This document shows, one piece after another, positions 6,987 to 15,150 of a stretch of 64,000 nt of DNA (the stretch's first letter is position 1; every line of letters begins with the position of its first letter). The notes below the pieces were generated by a model. That model was not told where the DNA came from, searched no databases, and saw nothing but the letters and a program-made list of their open reading frames with translations. The DNA lies in NCBI RefSeq assembly GCF_010500995.1, contig NZ_QVMK01000029.1:1-64000 (forward strand), given 5' to 3'. Position numbers and translations under genes: made by a program. Origin of the DNA: Bacteroides sp. 224. GTDB taxonomy: Bacteria; Bacteroidota; Bacteroidia; Bacteroidales; Bacteroidaceae.

Positions 6987-7832
6987 TCATCTGCTATCAG
7001 CCTCATCCATTCTGCGGTTCAACGCTTTGATCAAGCGGCTCAGGTATTCCGTCCGATTAGTTTTACGACTTCTGATTTCTAAAAAGATGTGGTAAATGTC
7101 ACTCAAATCGACTTTGAATATTCGTCCGAAAATGGTTGCCAATGCTTTTATTTCTATCATTCCCGCATTGATGCTCTTTTCTTCATGTATACCATAAATA
7201 ATCTCTCCGAGTGCCGTTTTCTTGTCCGTCCATTTTGCCAAAGGTAGTTCATCATCTATTTGATAGCCGTTTTCTTCCTGATATTTCAATTTCGACAACT
7301 CGCAATTCAGATAAGCCGCCAACATATCATTGGCAAGTAATTTAGCGACCTTAAAATCGAAGTTGGTAGAAAATTTGGGGTCTCGTTCGAAATAGAAGCT
7401 TTCCAGATTCAAATCTATTTCGTGGCGACCTCTTAAAAAATAAACTTCGTCAAAACAGTTCTGTCCTGAACGGTAATACTGAATAAATTCAGTATTCTTA
7501 TTACAGAAATCGTTTATTTGGTTATGCTCTTTTTCCAAATATGTTCTTATGGTAGTATAGTTTGAAACAGGGCGATTGACCTCAAGGTAATATATCTTAC
7601 GAAGATATATCAACTTACTGAACGCTTTGGGCTTGGTTTCTTTGAAGAATGTTATTTCCTCCTGTCGGGTTGGAAACTCGTACTCCGAAACCGTTGCTTT
7701 CAGTTCTTCAAAAGTATTTTCCATCGTCAATATCATGGACGGAGTGTTTTGAACTATATCATACAATTCCAATTCTCCTACTTGAATTGAAGCACTCAAC
7801 TCGCTGACTATTTTTTCTATTTTATCTTTCAT
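6987..7832 (-). CDS. rteC: RteC-type regulator of element excision
   Basis: The protein has 281 residues and the C-terminal RteC signature: LAKWTDKKTALGEIIYGIHE, SINAGMIEIKALATIFGRIF, DLSDIYHIFLEIRSRKTNRT and ALNRRMDEAD. In CTnDOT, RteC is a DNA-binding protein that switches on the excision operon after tetracycline exposure, acting below the RteA/RteB two-component pair. RteA, RteB and tetQ are not in this window, so the input signal here is unknown. The candidate target would be the promoter of the two helix-turn-helix genes at about 3.7 kb. Soluble protein, no signal peptide. Confidence 0.88.
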   Translation of the reverse strand: MKDKIEKIVSELSASIQVGELELYDIVQNTPSMILTMENTFEELKATVSEYEFPTRQEEITFFKETKPKAFSKLIYLRKIYYLEVNRPVSNYTTIRTYLEKEHNQINDFCNKNTEFIQYYRSGQNCFDEVYFLRGRHEIDLNLESFYFERDPKFSTNFDFKVAKLLANDMLAAYLNCELSKLKYQEENGYQIDDELPLAKWTDKKTALGEIIYGIHEEKSINAGMIEIKALATIFGRIFKVDLSDIYHIFLEIRSRKTNRTEYLSRLIKALNRRMDEADSR

Positions 7833-7866
7833 AAGAGTATCTGAATAATGAAAGTTGTCTAAATCA

Positions 7867-8397
7867 TTAGAATCTTAAACCTATCTTAAAAGAAATAGAA
7901 TGATGACTTAGCTTCTCCTCAAACTCTTTCAGGAAGAAGCTATCAGTATGTTTTTTCAGCCGTTCTAATTCCTGTAACTCATAACCGACAGCCAGTTGCA
8001 GTTTCATTTTGTTTTTTAGTGGGTATTGAATCCCGATAGAGGGATTCATGAAATATCCGCCGTTGGCATTATCGGACGGGGCAAAAGAATATCCGGTAGC
8101 ACATTCGGCATAAGGCGTAAACTTTCTTTCCCTGCCGATTTGAAACCTTACACTTCCATACACAGGGATAAGCGTTTTCTCATAAAATGATAAGCCCGTT
8201 CCTACTCCGGCAGACCATCTATCGGTCAGCTTGTAATACCCCAAGACCTGCCATGTGAAAGGAGTGGAGGACGGTGTACTCATGGATAATCCCGTTCCGA
8301 TAGTCGTTGCGAAAGATATTTTACTTTCGCCATTGGTTTGCGCTTTCACGCTACTAACTGCAATACACAGAAGTATAATAAAGATAAATCGTTTCAT
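7867..8397 (-). CDS. Small outer-membrane beta-barrel protein
   Basis: The protein has 176 residues with a signal peptide (MKRFIFIILLCIAVSSVKAQ) and alternating strands typical of small porin-like barrels, ending in ISFKIGLRF with a C-terminal aromatic residue, as outer-membrane proteins do. It follows the DUF2271 lipoprotein by one base, so the two are probably co-transcribed. No precise family was recognised. Context suggests a role in the same envelope redox module as DUF2271 and ApbE, but this is inference. Confidence 0.65.
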   Translation of the reverse strand: MKRFIFIILLCIAVSSVKAQTNGESKISFATTIGTGLSMSTPSSTPFTWQVLGYYKLTDRWSAGVGTGLSFYEKTLIPVYGSVRFQIGRERKFTPYAECATGYSFAPSDNANGGYFMNPSIGIQYPLKNKMKLQLAVGYELQELERLKKHTDSFFLKEFEEKLSHHSISFKIGLRF

Positions 8398-8398
8398 A

Positions 8399-9124
8399 TC
8401 ATTGAATATTAATGGTTATTTCTTTTGCGATGTTTAATGCGGATGTCAAAGAAGATGTGTCAGAATAAATATTCCCATTGCTTCCGTCAGGACTACTATG
8501 CCCAATGATTGTTGCCGAATATTGCTTCTTATTGGAATCAAGGTCTATTTCTGCCGAATAAACTACGGCGGGTTGTCCGCTCCCTTCTTTACCGCCTGAA
8601 TAATTTACATCCCCTTCTTTTGCGTTTTTGGGGTAATTATCGTTCCAGTCCGTAGAATGGTTCAGCTCTATTTTCACAACGAATTGTTTCAAATCACCAA
8701 TAGGACGCATTTTTACATCAAAACTTCCATGTGGTGTTGCACCGGAGATACCGTCAACCAAAGGTTCTGATTTTGTCGGTAAGTATAACCCGTCCGAATA
8801 CTGAACCCCACGAGCGTAACACCATACCGGCAATGATTCTTTCCGTCTGTTACCCCCATTGGATTGCCATGATTCAGTCGCTATTTTATGGGTAGCATAG
8901 ATTGTAGTCATATAATTACCACTCATATCTTCAACCCATATTGCAATTTGGGGTGGATTCTTCTTGTTTATTCCCAAGAGAGCCGGAAAATCATGTAACC
9001 ACTCATCACCTTTCTTTACGAAGACTTTAATATCTCCTTGATCGTAGCTTATTAAATCTTTGTCACACGAGGTCAGCATTCCCAATGCTGTAATGCCCGC
9101 TACTACTAAAATTTTTGCTTTCAT
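8399..9124 (-). CDS. DUF2271 lipoprotein with a candidate FMN-attachment motif
   Basis: The protein has 241 residues with a lipoprotein signal (MLTSC, Cys20). The middle has NRRKESLPVWCYARGVQYSD, and residues 124-130 read DGISGAT, matching the D-x-x-[ST]-G-A-[TS] pattern in which ApbE links FMN to the Ser/Thr. Further on come NYSGGKEGSGQPAVVY and GHSSPDGSNG. A paralog with the same motif at the same residues lies at 10171-10899, and the ApbE gene is between them. The protein probably sits on the periplasmic side of a membrane as a flavin carrier. Its start is 27 bases from a 19-bp motif shared with the tetR promoter (9151-9169). Confidence 0.75.
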   Translation of the reverse strand: MKAKILVVAGITALGMLTSCDKDLISYDQGDIKVFVKKGDEWLHDFPALLGINKKNPPQIAIWVEDMSGNYMTTIYATHKIATESWQSNGGNRRKESLPVWCYARGVQYSDGLYLPTKSEPLVDGISGATPHGSFDVKMRPIGDLKQFVVKIELNHSTDWNDNYPKNAKEGDVNYSGGKEGSGQPAVVYSAEIDLDSNKKQYSATIIGHSSPDGSNGNIYSDTSSLTSALNIAKEITINIQ

Positions 9125-9150
9125 TTCTCTTTTGTTTTATGTTATTAAAA

Positions 9151-9169
9151 ATGTATCCAATCGGTCACA
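9151..9169. promoter_or_regulatory. Candidate TetR operator before the DUF2271/outer-membrane pair
   Basis: ATGTATCCAATCGGTCACA differs from ATGTAACTATTCGGTCACA in the tetR promoter (11537-11555) at only three of 19 positions. Both contain CGGTCACA. It lies between the apbE stop codon and the DUF2271 start codon, where a second promoter would be needed. Confidence 0.45.
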
Positions 9170-9186
9170 TTGCAGGTAAAAAAATG

Positions 9187-10158
9187 TCACATATATGCTT
9201 TTATTCCTTTGGACTTTATTATGCTGTAATTATCCAGTTCATCTAAATAAATGATATAGTATTCCAATGTGCTGTCTACTTGCAGTAGTTCATTCAGTTT
9301 TTCCGATTCGACAGCCATGATTGCCGTAGCATAAGCATCAGCGGTAATACAATCAGGGGCAATAACTGTCGCGCTTAAAATGCGGTTATCTACCGGACAC
9401 CCCGTCGCCGGATTAATCGCATGTCCATATCGCTTTCCATTTCTCATGCGATAATTATTGTAGTTTCCAGAAGTGGCAAGAGCCATTCTGCCTTTCATGC
9501 GAATAATTGTTTCAAATTCGGTAGGTTTATCCGCTCCCAAACATTTGGGCGGTTTGATAATTCCGACAGACCAATCTATACCCGCTTTGTTTTTACCTTT
9601 TGTCACAATCTCGCCGCCAATATCAACCATATAGTCACTCACGCCTTTGCTGTCGAGGTAGCTGGCAATGATATCACATGAAAATCCGTCCCCAATAGCG
9701 GAGAAGTTTAGTTGAATACGGGAATCCTTCTTTACAACAAATCCATCTTTAAACACAATCTTATCATAACCGACATATTCTTTTATTTCATTAATTAAAC
9801 TATCGGAAGGCTCTTTTGATTTTTCAAAACCAAATCCCCACAAGTTGATTAATGGCGAACAAGTCGGATCGAATGCTCCTTTTGTCTTCTCTGCAAGCTC
9901 TATCGAGCGAGTAAATGCTTCTATAAAAATTTCGTCAAGAGCAATTTCTTCATTATTGTTCACTTTAGATATAGTCGATTGCGGATCGAATGGGTTGAGC
10001 GATTCATAGAAAACATCATAGATAAACCGGATACCCTCACTCAAATCATGAGGGTGGTTATAAGTTACCCTGTAATAAGTATGCTTTTGACCTGACAATA
10101 CATGGTATTGGCTTTTTTCATCGCATCCAGCAGAACCATATAATAAGAAAGGGAACAT
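9187..10158 (-). CDS. apbE: FAD:protein FMN transferase
   Basis: The protein has 323 residues of the ApbE family, which attaches FMN covalently to Ser/Thr of extracytosolic proteins using FAD and magnesium. Visible motifs are RVTYNHPHDLSEGI near the start, TKGAFDPTCSPLINLWGFG, LNFSAIGDGFSCDIIA, YMVDIGGEIVTKGKN, ALATSGNYNNYRM, GHAINPATGCPVDNRILSATVIA and TADAYATAIMA. The start codon at 10158 is fixed by an in-frame stop just upstream and gives only MFPFLLYGSAGC before a possible lipid-anchored Cys, which is short for a signal peptide and lacks basic residues. It begins 12 bases after the upstream DUF2271 gene, so the two share a transcript. Confidence 0.9.
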   Translation of the reverse strand: MFPFLLYGSAGCDEKSQYHVLSGQKHTYYRVTYNHPHDLSEGIRFIYDVFYESLNPFDPQSTISKVNNNEEIALDEIFIEAFTRSIELAEKTKGAFDPTCSPLINLWGFGFEKSKEPSDSLINEIKEYVGYDKIVFKDGFVVKKDSRIQLNFSAIGDGFSCDIIASYLDSKGVSDYMVDIGGEIVTKGKNKAGIDWSVGIIKPPKCLGADKPTEFETIIRMKGRMALATSGNYNNYRMRNGKRYGHAINPATGCPVDNRILSATVIAPDCITADAYATAIMAVESEKLNELLQVDSTLEYYIIYLDELDNYSIIKSKGIKAYM

Positions 10159-10170
10159 AGCTTAATGAGT

Positions 10171-10899
10171 TTATTGATTAATATAAACAGTAATGCCCTT
10201 AATAATATCCAAAGCTGTAGTTAGTTGGGAGGTATCAGAATATACTTTCCCGTCGGAACCATCAGGACTACTATGACCAATAAGTTCGCCTTTGAATTCT
10301 CTCTGTTTGTTATTCAAATCTACCATTACCTGATAAACGATTGCAGGTTGACCGCTTCCCATTTTACCACCGGAATAATTAGAATCTCCTTCTTTGGCAT
10401 CTTTTGGATAGAACTTATTAAAATCGACCGAATGATTAAACTCACATTTTATCACAAAGAGTTTTATGTCTTCATCCATTTGAATATTTGTCGTAAAACT
10501 ACCTTTAGGAGTTGCACCTGTTACTGCATCGGGCAATGGTTCATCTTTAGTTGGGAGATAAAGCCCATCGGCATATTGTTTGCCTTGTGCGTAACTCCAA
10601 CAGGGAAGAGATTCTTTGCGCCTGTTCCCTCCGGCTGCTGTCCATGATTGTTTAGCCAGCTTTTCACTGACATAGATTGTGGAAAGAAAATTTCCGTCTA
10701 AATCTTCTATCCACATTGCAATTTGCGGAGCATTTTTCTTTTTTATGAACCAAAACAAAGGAAAGTCATGCAACCATTCACTGCCTTGTTCTACCGAAAC
10801 TTTGATATTACCACTACCAAATTCCAGAGCTTGATTGCTTTGTCCACTGCAACCCAATGTTGCTAATGCTAAAGTCATGCTTAAAATTCTTTTTTTCAT
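10171..10899 (-). CDS. DUF2271 lipoprotein, second copy
   Basis: The protein has 242 residues with a lipoprotein signal (LATLGC, Cys17). It is clearly homologous to the product of 8399-9124 along its whole length, sharing SEWLHDFP, NRRKESLP, DGLYLPTKDEPL and NYSGGKMGSGQPA. Residues 124-130 read DAVTGAT, the same position as in the paralog and again a match to the ApbE target pattern, here with Thr as the acceptor. It is the first gene after tetR, six bases upstream of whose product's stop it starts, and is followed by apbE. Likely a flavin-carrying periplasmic protein. Confidence 0.75.
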   Translation of the reverse strand: MKKRILSMTLALATLGCSGQSNQALEFGSGNIKVSVEQGSEWLHDFPLFWFIKKKNAPQIAMWIEDLDGNFLSTIYVSEKLAKQSWTAAGGNRRKESLPCWSYAQGKQYADGLYLPTKDEPLPDAVTGATPKGSFTTNIQMDEDIKLFVIKCEFNHSVDFNKFYPKDAKEGDSNYSGGKMGSGQPAIVYQVMVDLNNKQREFKGELIGHSSPDGSDGKVYSDTSQLTTALDIIKGITVYINQ

Positions 10900-10905
10900 T
10901 ACAAA

Positions 10906-11505
10906 TTACTTTATCATAATATCTATAAGCATATCAATCCCTTTAGCTATCTGCTCCCAGCCTTTGTCGCTTTGAATATCAATGCCGTTATACATTTGGC
11001 AGTTGTCCTCAAACATGGCTAAATAGGCTATTCCTGCGTCCATAAGGGCGGATATGGCTTGCAGTTTTTCTTTGTCTATTTTAGCAAAGCCGGACATTGC
11101 GTCCATGAATCGTACTCCGTTTTTTTCGCGTTGAGCGCGGATTTCCACCACAAAATCTTTATCTGTGGACAGTTCCCACCTTCTTAATCGTTTCAGGGCA
11201 ATACTTCTTCTATATTCGGCTATTTCCCGACGATAAAATTCTTTCAGATATGCTTTAATATCAGAGGTGTTAGGCTTCGCATCATAAGCATTTACCCAGA
11301 AATCATGCTTTTTCATGTAAGCATAAATAAGACCGTCTAACGATTCGAAATACCGATAGATAAGATTCTTGGAAAACCCTGCTTTTTTTGCAACCTGATT
11401 AATTCCGAGGTTTTCAAAACCAATTTCCTCTATTAATTCTCCGACAGCATTAATCAATTTTTCTTCGGACTGTTGCCGATCCCTTTCTTTTACCATATCA
11501 TACAT
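10906..11505 (-). CDS. TetR-family transcription regulator
   Basis: The protein has 199 residues. The N-terminal helix-turn-helix is ENLGINQVAKKAGFSKNLIYRYF, as in TetR proteins; the C-terminal ligand-binding part is not recognised. It is the first gene of the DUF2271-apbE-DUF2271 run, so it probably represses its own operon. Its promoter (11513-11556) carries inverted TTGTGACC/GGTCACAA arms flanking a TATCTTTG -7 box, and a 19-bp version of the site recurs before the second DUF2271 gene. The inducer is unknown. Confidence 0.85.
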   Translation of the reverse strand: MYDMVKERDRQQSEEKLINAVGELIEEIGFENLGINQVAKKAGFSKNLIYRYFESLDGLIYAYMKKHDFWVNAYDAKPNTSDIKAYLKEFYRREIAEYRRSIALKRLRRWELSTDKDFVVEIRAQREKNGVRFMDAMSGFAKIDKEKLQAISALMDAGIAYLAMFEDNCQMYNGIDIQSDKGWEQIAKGIDMLIDIMIK

Positions 11506-11512
11506 TTATTAT

Positions 11513-11556
11513 TTGTGACCATCCGGGCACAAAGATATGTAACTATTCGGTCACAA
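11513..11556 (-). promoter_or_regulatory. tetR promoter with inverted operator arms
   Basis: TTGTGACC (11513-11520) and GGTCACAA (11549-11556) are perfect inverted 8-bp arms on either side of the minus-strand -7 box TATCTTTG (11530-11537). A repressor bound at the arms would cover the promoter. Confidence 0.55.
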
Positions 11557-11711
11557 CAAAATTTTTATTTGACTTTTTTTCTGATGATAAAAAGTGAGTC
11601 GATAATAAAGTGCTTTCTATTACCGATAAACTATGATTTGTAAGGAGAATTATTGTGGGGGAAATAAAAGAATATATTCCTCAATAGTAGGAGATAATAT
11701 ATTATAAGAAT

Positions 11712-11743
11712 ATTGGCAATATAGGGATAATTGCGTATCTTTG
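11712..11743 (+). promoter_or_regulatory. Orphan plus-strand promoter facing the truncated integrase
   Basis: TATTGG at 11711-11716 and TATCTTTG at 11736-11743 are about 20 bases apart, a good Bacteroides promoter on the plus strand. The transcript would run antisense into the broken integrase end near 11880 and encodes no gene. It may be the promoter and leader of a gene lost at the rearrangement. Confidence 0.5.
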
Positions 11744-11823
11744 TATCTATTAAGTCGCTCTTAATATATTGTTGAAAACGAAGCTAATCAGCGAATAATG
11801 ATAGCTGGTTTCTAAATCGTTAC

Positions 11824-12924
11824 CTATCTGCAAATTCGACTTTGCAATGCGTTGAAATACACATGATTGAAGGATTTTATATGTCTTGCAAGATGAAATG
11901 TTAAATCTTTGTCAATACCGCAAACAGCTCCGATTTCTTTGAGATATTCATTCACTTTTTGATTGCTTGGAACAGGGAGAACTTTCTTATTGGGCATCGT
12001 CCCTTTATACTTCTCAATAATTTGCTTTGGAATGTCGAGTAATGGAATATTGTAGCTTGTACCTGTCTTTTCACGTTTCCCCATTATCCACAAATTATTA
12101 TCAAATGAAATGCGGATATTACTTTCATCCAATCCTTTTACGTCTATATAGGAAAGTCCGGTATAACAGCTAAAAATAAAGATATCTCTTACTCGCTCCA
12201 AACGTTCAGAAGAGAATTGTTTCTTCATGATTTCGTCTATTTGTTCTTGCATTAAATAGCCTCTATCGACTTTCTTAAACTTTATTTTATAGTTGGCAAA
12301 AGGATCAATGTGAATCCAACCGTTATTTTTGGCGAAAAGAATAATAGTGCGGAATCGCTGTAAGAATTTAGCAGTAGTATTTTCCTTACATTTGCAGCTT
12401 GTCATTAGGTACACTTCAAAATTTCTCAAAAAGGAGTGATTTACCTCTTTCAAAGAAATATCAGCAACATTATAATACTCTTTAATAAAATTAGCCATGT
12501 GCCTACGGGCTACGTCATATTTTTGAAGTGTACCTTTTGCCCTGCTTATACCAACCAATTTAGCGATATCATCAACATGCCGTTGGAATAATTCGAGTAC
12601 GGTTTGGTTTTTAATTTCAAGACCAAGAAAGATATTTTTAACCCGATCAGGATTAACATTGTTCTCTTTGGTGAGTAAATCATGGTAAACGTTGTATAAG
12701 CCTGTTTTAATTGTTTCCAGAAAGGTATTTATCTCGACAGCTTCTTTTGTTCTGCCCAGAGCCATTGACGACTTTACATCCCATGATTTAGGATGCACAT
12801 TTAATTTGGTACTGAAACGGCTTATTTGTCCGTCGATTGTAATCCGGCACATGATAGGAACACTGCCATCGGATTTTTGCTTGTCTCTTTTCAAAAAGAA
12901 AAGAACTTTAAATGTACTTTTCAT
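11824..12924 (-). pseudogene. Tyrosine recombinase (integrase), C-terminally truncated
   Basis: The protein has 366 residues of the Bacteroidales tyrosine-recombinase type (IntDOT has 411). The arm-binding start (FFLKRDKQKSDGSVPIMCRI), core-binding domain and first catalytic region (FSCYTGLSYIDVKGL) are intact. The second box reads FHLARH (residues 343-348), but after it the usual TFAT...GH...Y segment is replaced by 18 unrelated residues ending at a stop. The catalytic tyrosine and the preceding His/Trp box are missing, so it should be inactive. The break is at about 11880. It is transcribed inward from the element's right end, as expected for the element's own integrase. Alternatively, it is an older element's gene into which another element inserted. 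Confidence 0.8.
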
Positions 12925-13150
12925 AAACTCATTTTTTAATGTTACAAAATTAAAGTAAACTATCTGTTAATGAGTTTTATGCAGACTGCCAATTCCCGAC
13001 AACACACTGCCAATTTTGGACAATTCGTACCCCTTTTTCTTTGATTTCTCGTACCCCCTGTGTCCCTTTTTGGTTTGGGGTATGAAATGGGACACACTAA
13101 ATGTCTTTTTTTGGCTTTATTTTGGCTTTTTCCTAAGACAACATAAATAA
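12925..13150. other. Candidate attachment-site region of the element's right end
   Basis: Between the integrase start and the tRNA terminator there are direct repeats: ACTGCCAATT at 12985-12994 and 13006-13015 (21 bp apart) and TCGTACCCC at 13025-13033 and 13049-13057 (24 bp apart). An inverted pair GTGTCCC/GGGACAC follows, then two TTTGGCTTT-like copies around 13113-13133. Such clustered short repeats next to an integrase gene are what arm-type sites look like. The crossover point itself could not be located. Confidence 0.4.
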
Positions 13151-13153
13151 AAA

Positions 13154-13186
13154 AAGTCCCTCATATTCACTGAATATGAAGGACTT
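13154..13186 (-). terminator. Terminator of the tRNA-Asp transcript
   Basis: AAGTCC plus TCATATTCA (13154-13169) pair with TGAATATGA plus GGACTT (13171-13186), one internal mismatch, one-base apex. On the minus strand it is followed by seven T residues. Confidence 0.8.
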
Positions 13187-13222
13187 GTCTCTTTTTTGGC
13201 GCCTATTGACTTAGGCTTTCCG

Positions 13223-13296
13223 CGGTACGGACGGGACTCGAACCCGCGACCCCCTGCGTGACAGGCAGGTATTCTAACCAACTGAACTACCGAACC
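13223..13296 (-). tRNA. tRNA-Asp (GUC)
   Basis: The 74-nt cloverleaf has the anticodon GTC in the loop CTGTCAC with a CCTGC/GCAGG stem, a T loop TTCGAGT and discriminator G73, as in tRNA-Asp; CCA is not encoded. The acceptor strands GGTTCGG and CCGTACC leave a T-T mismatch at pair 4-69, which is odd for a working tRNA. Confidence 0.93.
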
Positions 13297-13335
13297 AAAA
13301 TTTGCTTTTAAAGCAATCTCTCTCGATTGCGGATG

Positions 13336-13366
13336 CAAAGGTATGCTTTTTTTTGAATTATGCAAA
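13336..13366 (-). promoter_or_regulatory. tRNA-Asp promoter
   Basis: On the minus strand, TTTG (13363-13366), a 19-base spacer and TACCTTTG (13336-13343) match the full Bacteroides promoter consensus. Transcription would start about 33 bases before the mature tRNA. Confidence 0.78.
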
Positions 13367-13658
13367 AGAATAAATGCTTTTTTAGAGAAATAATATCATC
13401 ATCTTCTGTAAAAGTATCTATTCTTTGTTGTGAATGCTATGAAATAACGAATATGAGCTAACAGATTAATGAGTTTTTTAATATATCTCTCGATGAGTGT
13501 TTTTGCTTGAAATGAGTATTTAAATCTTTCTATCTGCAATCTTATGCGCTTTTATTTTAAACTTCTTGTTCTTGAATGATGTATTTTGGCAATAATTAGC
13601 TATTTTTGCGAACTAAGAATAAATTATCAACAAATCAACGATATAACTCATATATATT

Positions 13659-14513
13659 ATGAATACAGCAAAGTTGTTATTGCACTGTCCTGATAAACCC
13701 GGGATTCTTGCCGAAGTAACAGACTTTATTACAGTGAATAAAGGAAATATCGTCTACCTTGATCAGTATGTAGATCATGTGGAAAATATGTTTTTTATGC
13801 GTATTGAGTGGGAGTTGGATCGCTTCCTGATTCCCAAAGAGAAAATAGAAGATTACTTCGAAACACTTTACGCACAAAAATATGAGATGAACTTTCGGCT
13901 GTATTTTTCTGATGTGAAACCTCGTATGGCTATCTTTGTTTCTAAAATGTCTCACTGTTTGTATGATATGTTGGCACGTTATACTGCCGGAGAGTGGAAT
14001 GTGGAAATTCCACTGATTATCAGTAATCATCCGGACATGAAACATGTGGCCGATCGCTTTAATATTCCTTTCTATGTATTTCCAATCACTAAGGAGAATA
14101 AGGAAGAGCAAGAGCAAAAAGAAATGGAATTATTGAAAGAACATCGTATTAGTTTCATTGTACTTGCGCGTTATATGCAGATTATCTCCGAGAAAATGAT
14201 TGAGAGCTATCCCAATAGAATTATCAATATACATCATTCTTTCCTACCGGCTTTTGTGGGTGCCAAGCCCTATCACGCAGCTTATGAAAGAGGGGTGAAG
14301 ATTATTGGTGCAACCAGCCATTATGTAACAACAGAACTGGATGCCGGCCCAATCCTTGAGCAGGATGTAGTGCGTATTACACATAAAGATACCATTACCG
14401 ATTTGGTGAATAAAGGAAAAGACTTGGAGAAAATTGTACTTTCCAGAGCCGTACAAAAGCATATCGAACGCAAAGTATTGGCCTATAAAAATAAGACAGT
14501 TATATTTAATTAG
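13659..14513 (+). CDS. purU: Formyltetrahydrofolate deformylase
   Basis: The protein has 284 residues, the family norm. An N-terminal ACT-type regulatory domain (KLLLHCPDKPGILAEVTDFI) is followed by a formyltransferase-fold catalytic domain with RMAIFVSKMSHCLYDML, LARYMQIIS, NIHHSFLPAF and SHYVTTELDAGPILEQDV. PurU hydrolyses 10-formyl-THF to formate and THF, balancing the one-carbon pool. Its stop codon touches the hisH start codon, so it heads a plus-strand operon with histidine genes, a sensible link because histidine synthesis and purine synthesis share the AICAR branch. A -7-like TATTTTTG lies at 13601-13608. Confidence 0.93.
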   Translation: MNTAKLLLHCPDKPGILAEVTDFITVNKGNIVYLDQYVDHVENMFFMRIEWELDRFLIPKEKIEDYFETLYAQKYEMNFRLYFSDVKPRMAIFVSKMSHCLYDMLARYTAGEWNVEIPLIISNHPDMKHVADRFNIPFYVFPITKENKEEQEQKEMELLKEHRISFIVLARYMQIISEKMIESYPNRIINIHHSFLPAFVGAKPYHAAYERGVKIIGATSHYVTTELDAGPILEQDVVRITHKDTITDLVNKGKDLEKIVLSRAVQKHIERKVLAYKNKTVIFN

Positions 14514-15107
14514 ATGAAAATAGCTATTGTTAAATACAATGCCGGCAATATTCGCTCTGTTGATTACGCTTTAAAGCGTTTGGGGGTTGATGCTGTTATT
14601 ACAGGAGATAAAGAAGAGTTATTATCTGCCGATAAAGTAATCTTTCCGGGAGTAGGAGAGGCCGGAACAACCATGAAGCATTTAAAGCAGACCGGGTTGG
14701 ATAAGCTCATAAAAGAACTTCGTCAGCCGGTATTGGGCATTTGTTTAGGCATGCAGTTAATGTGTCGTTCTTTGGAAGAAGGAGGGGGAGTGGAAGGATT
14801 AGGCATCTTTGATACCGATGTGAAGCTTTTTATACCCAAACGCCACAAAGATAAAGTGCCTCATATAGGCTGGAATACAATAGATAATTTGAAAAGCTCC
14901 ATGTTCAACGGATTCAGTGGAAATGAATTTGTTTATTTTGTACATAGTTTCTATGTGCCGGTGAACGATTATACTGCTGCGCAAACAAACTACATTCTTC
15001 CATTTAGTGCGGCATTGCATAAAGATAACTTTTATGCTACGCAGTTTCATCCGGAGAAGAGTGGTTCGGTGGGTAGTAAGATTCTGCAAAACTTCTTAGA
15101 ACTCTAA
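14514..15107 (+). CDS. hisH: Imidazole glycerol phosphate synthase, glutaminase subunit
   Basis: The protein has 197 residues of a class I glutamine amidotransferase. The nucleophile Cys is in VLGICLGMQLM, and the His/Glu pair is in TQFHPEKSG. HisH releases ammonia from glutamine and passes it to HisF for imidazole ring closure. It starts directly after the purU stop codon without spacing, then hisA follows after 43 bases. Order hisH-hisA-hisF-hisIE is the common distal histidine cluster. Confidence 0.95.
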   Translation: MKIAIVKYNAGNIRSVDYALKRLGVDAVITGDKEELLSADKVIFPGVGEAGTTMKHLKQTGLDKLIKELRQPVLGICLGMQLMCRSLEEGGGVEGLGIFDTDVKLFIPKRHKDKVPHIGWNTIDNLKSSMFNGFSGNEFVYFVHSFYVPVNDYTAAQTNYILPFSAALHKDNFYATQFHPEKSGSVGSKILQNFLEL

Positions 15108-15150
15108 TCCCTTCTCCTAAAAACTATAAACTCAAAACTATAAACTCAAA

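Noticed and set aside
13117..13365. Reading frame across the tRNA-Asp on the minus strand
   Set aside because: It translates through the tRNA and its terminator; the motif-like text comes from the tRNA sequence, so it is not a gene.
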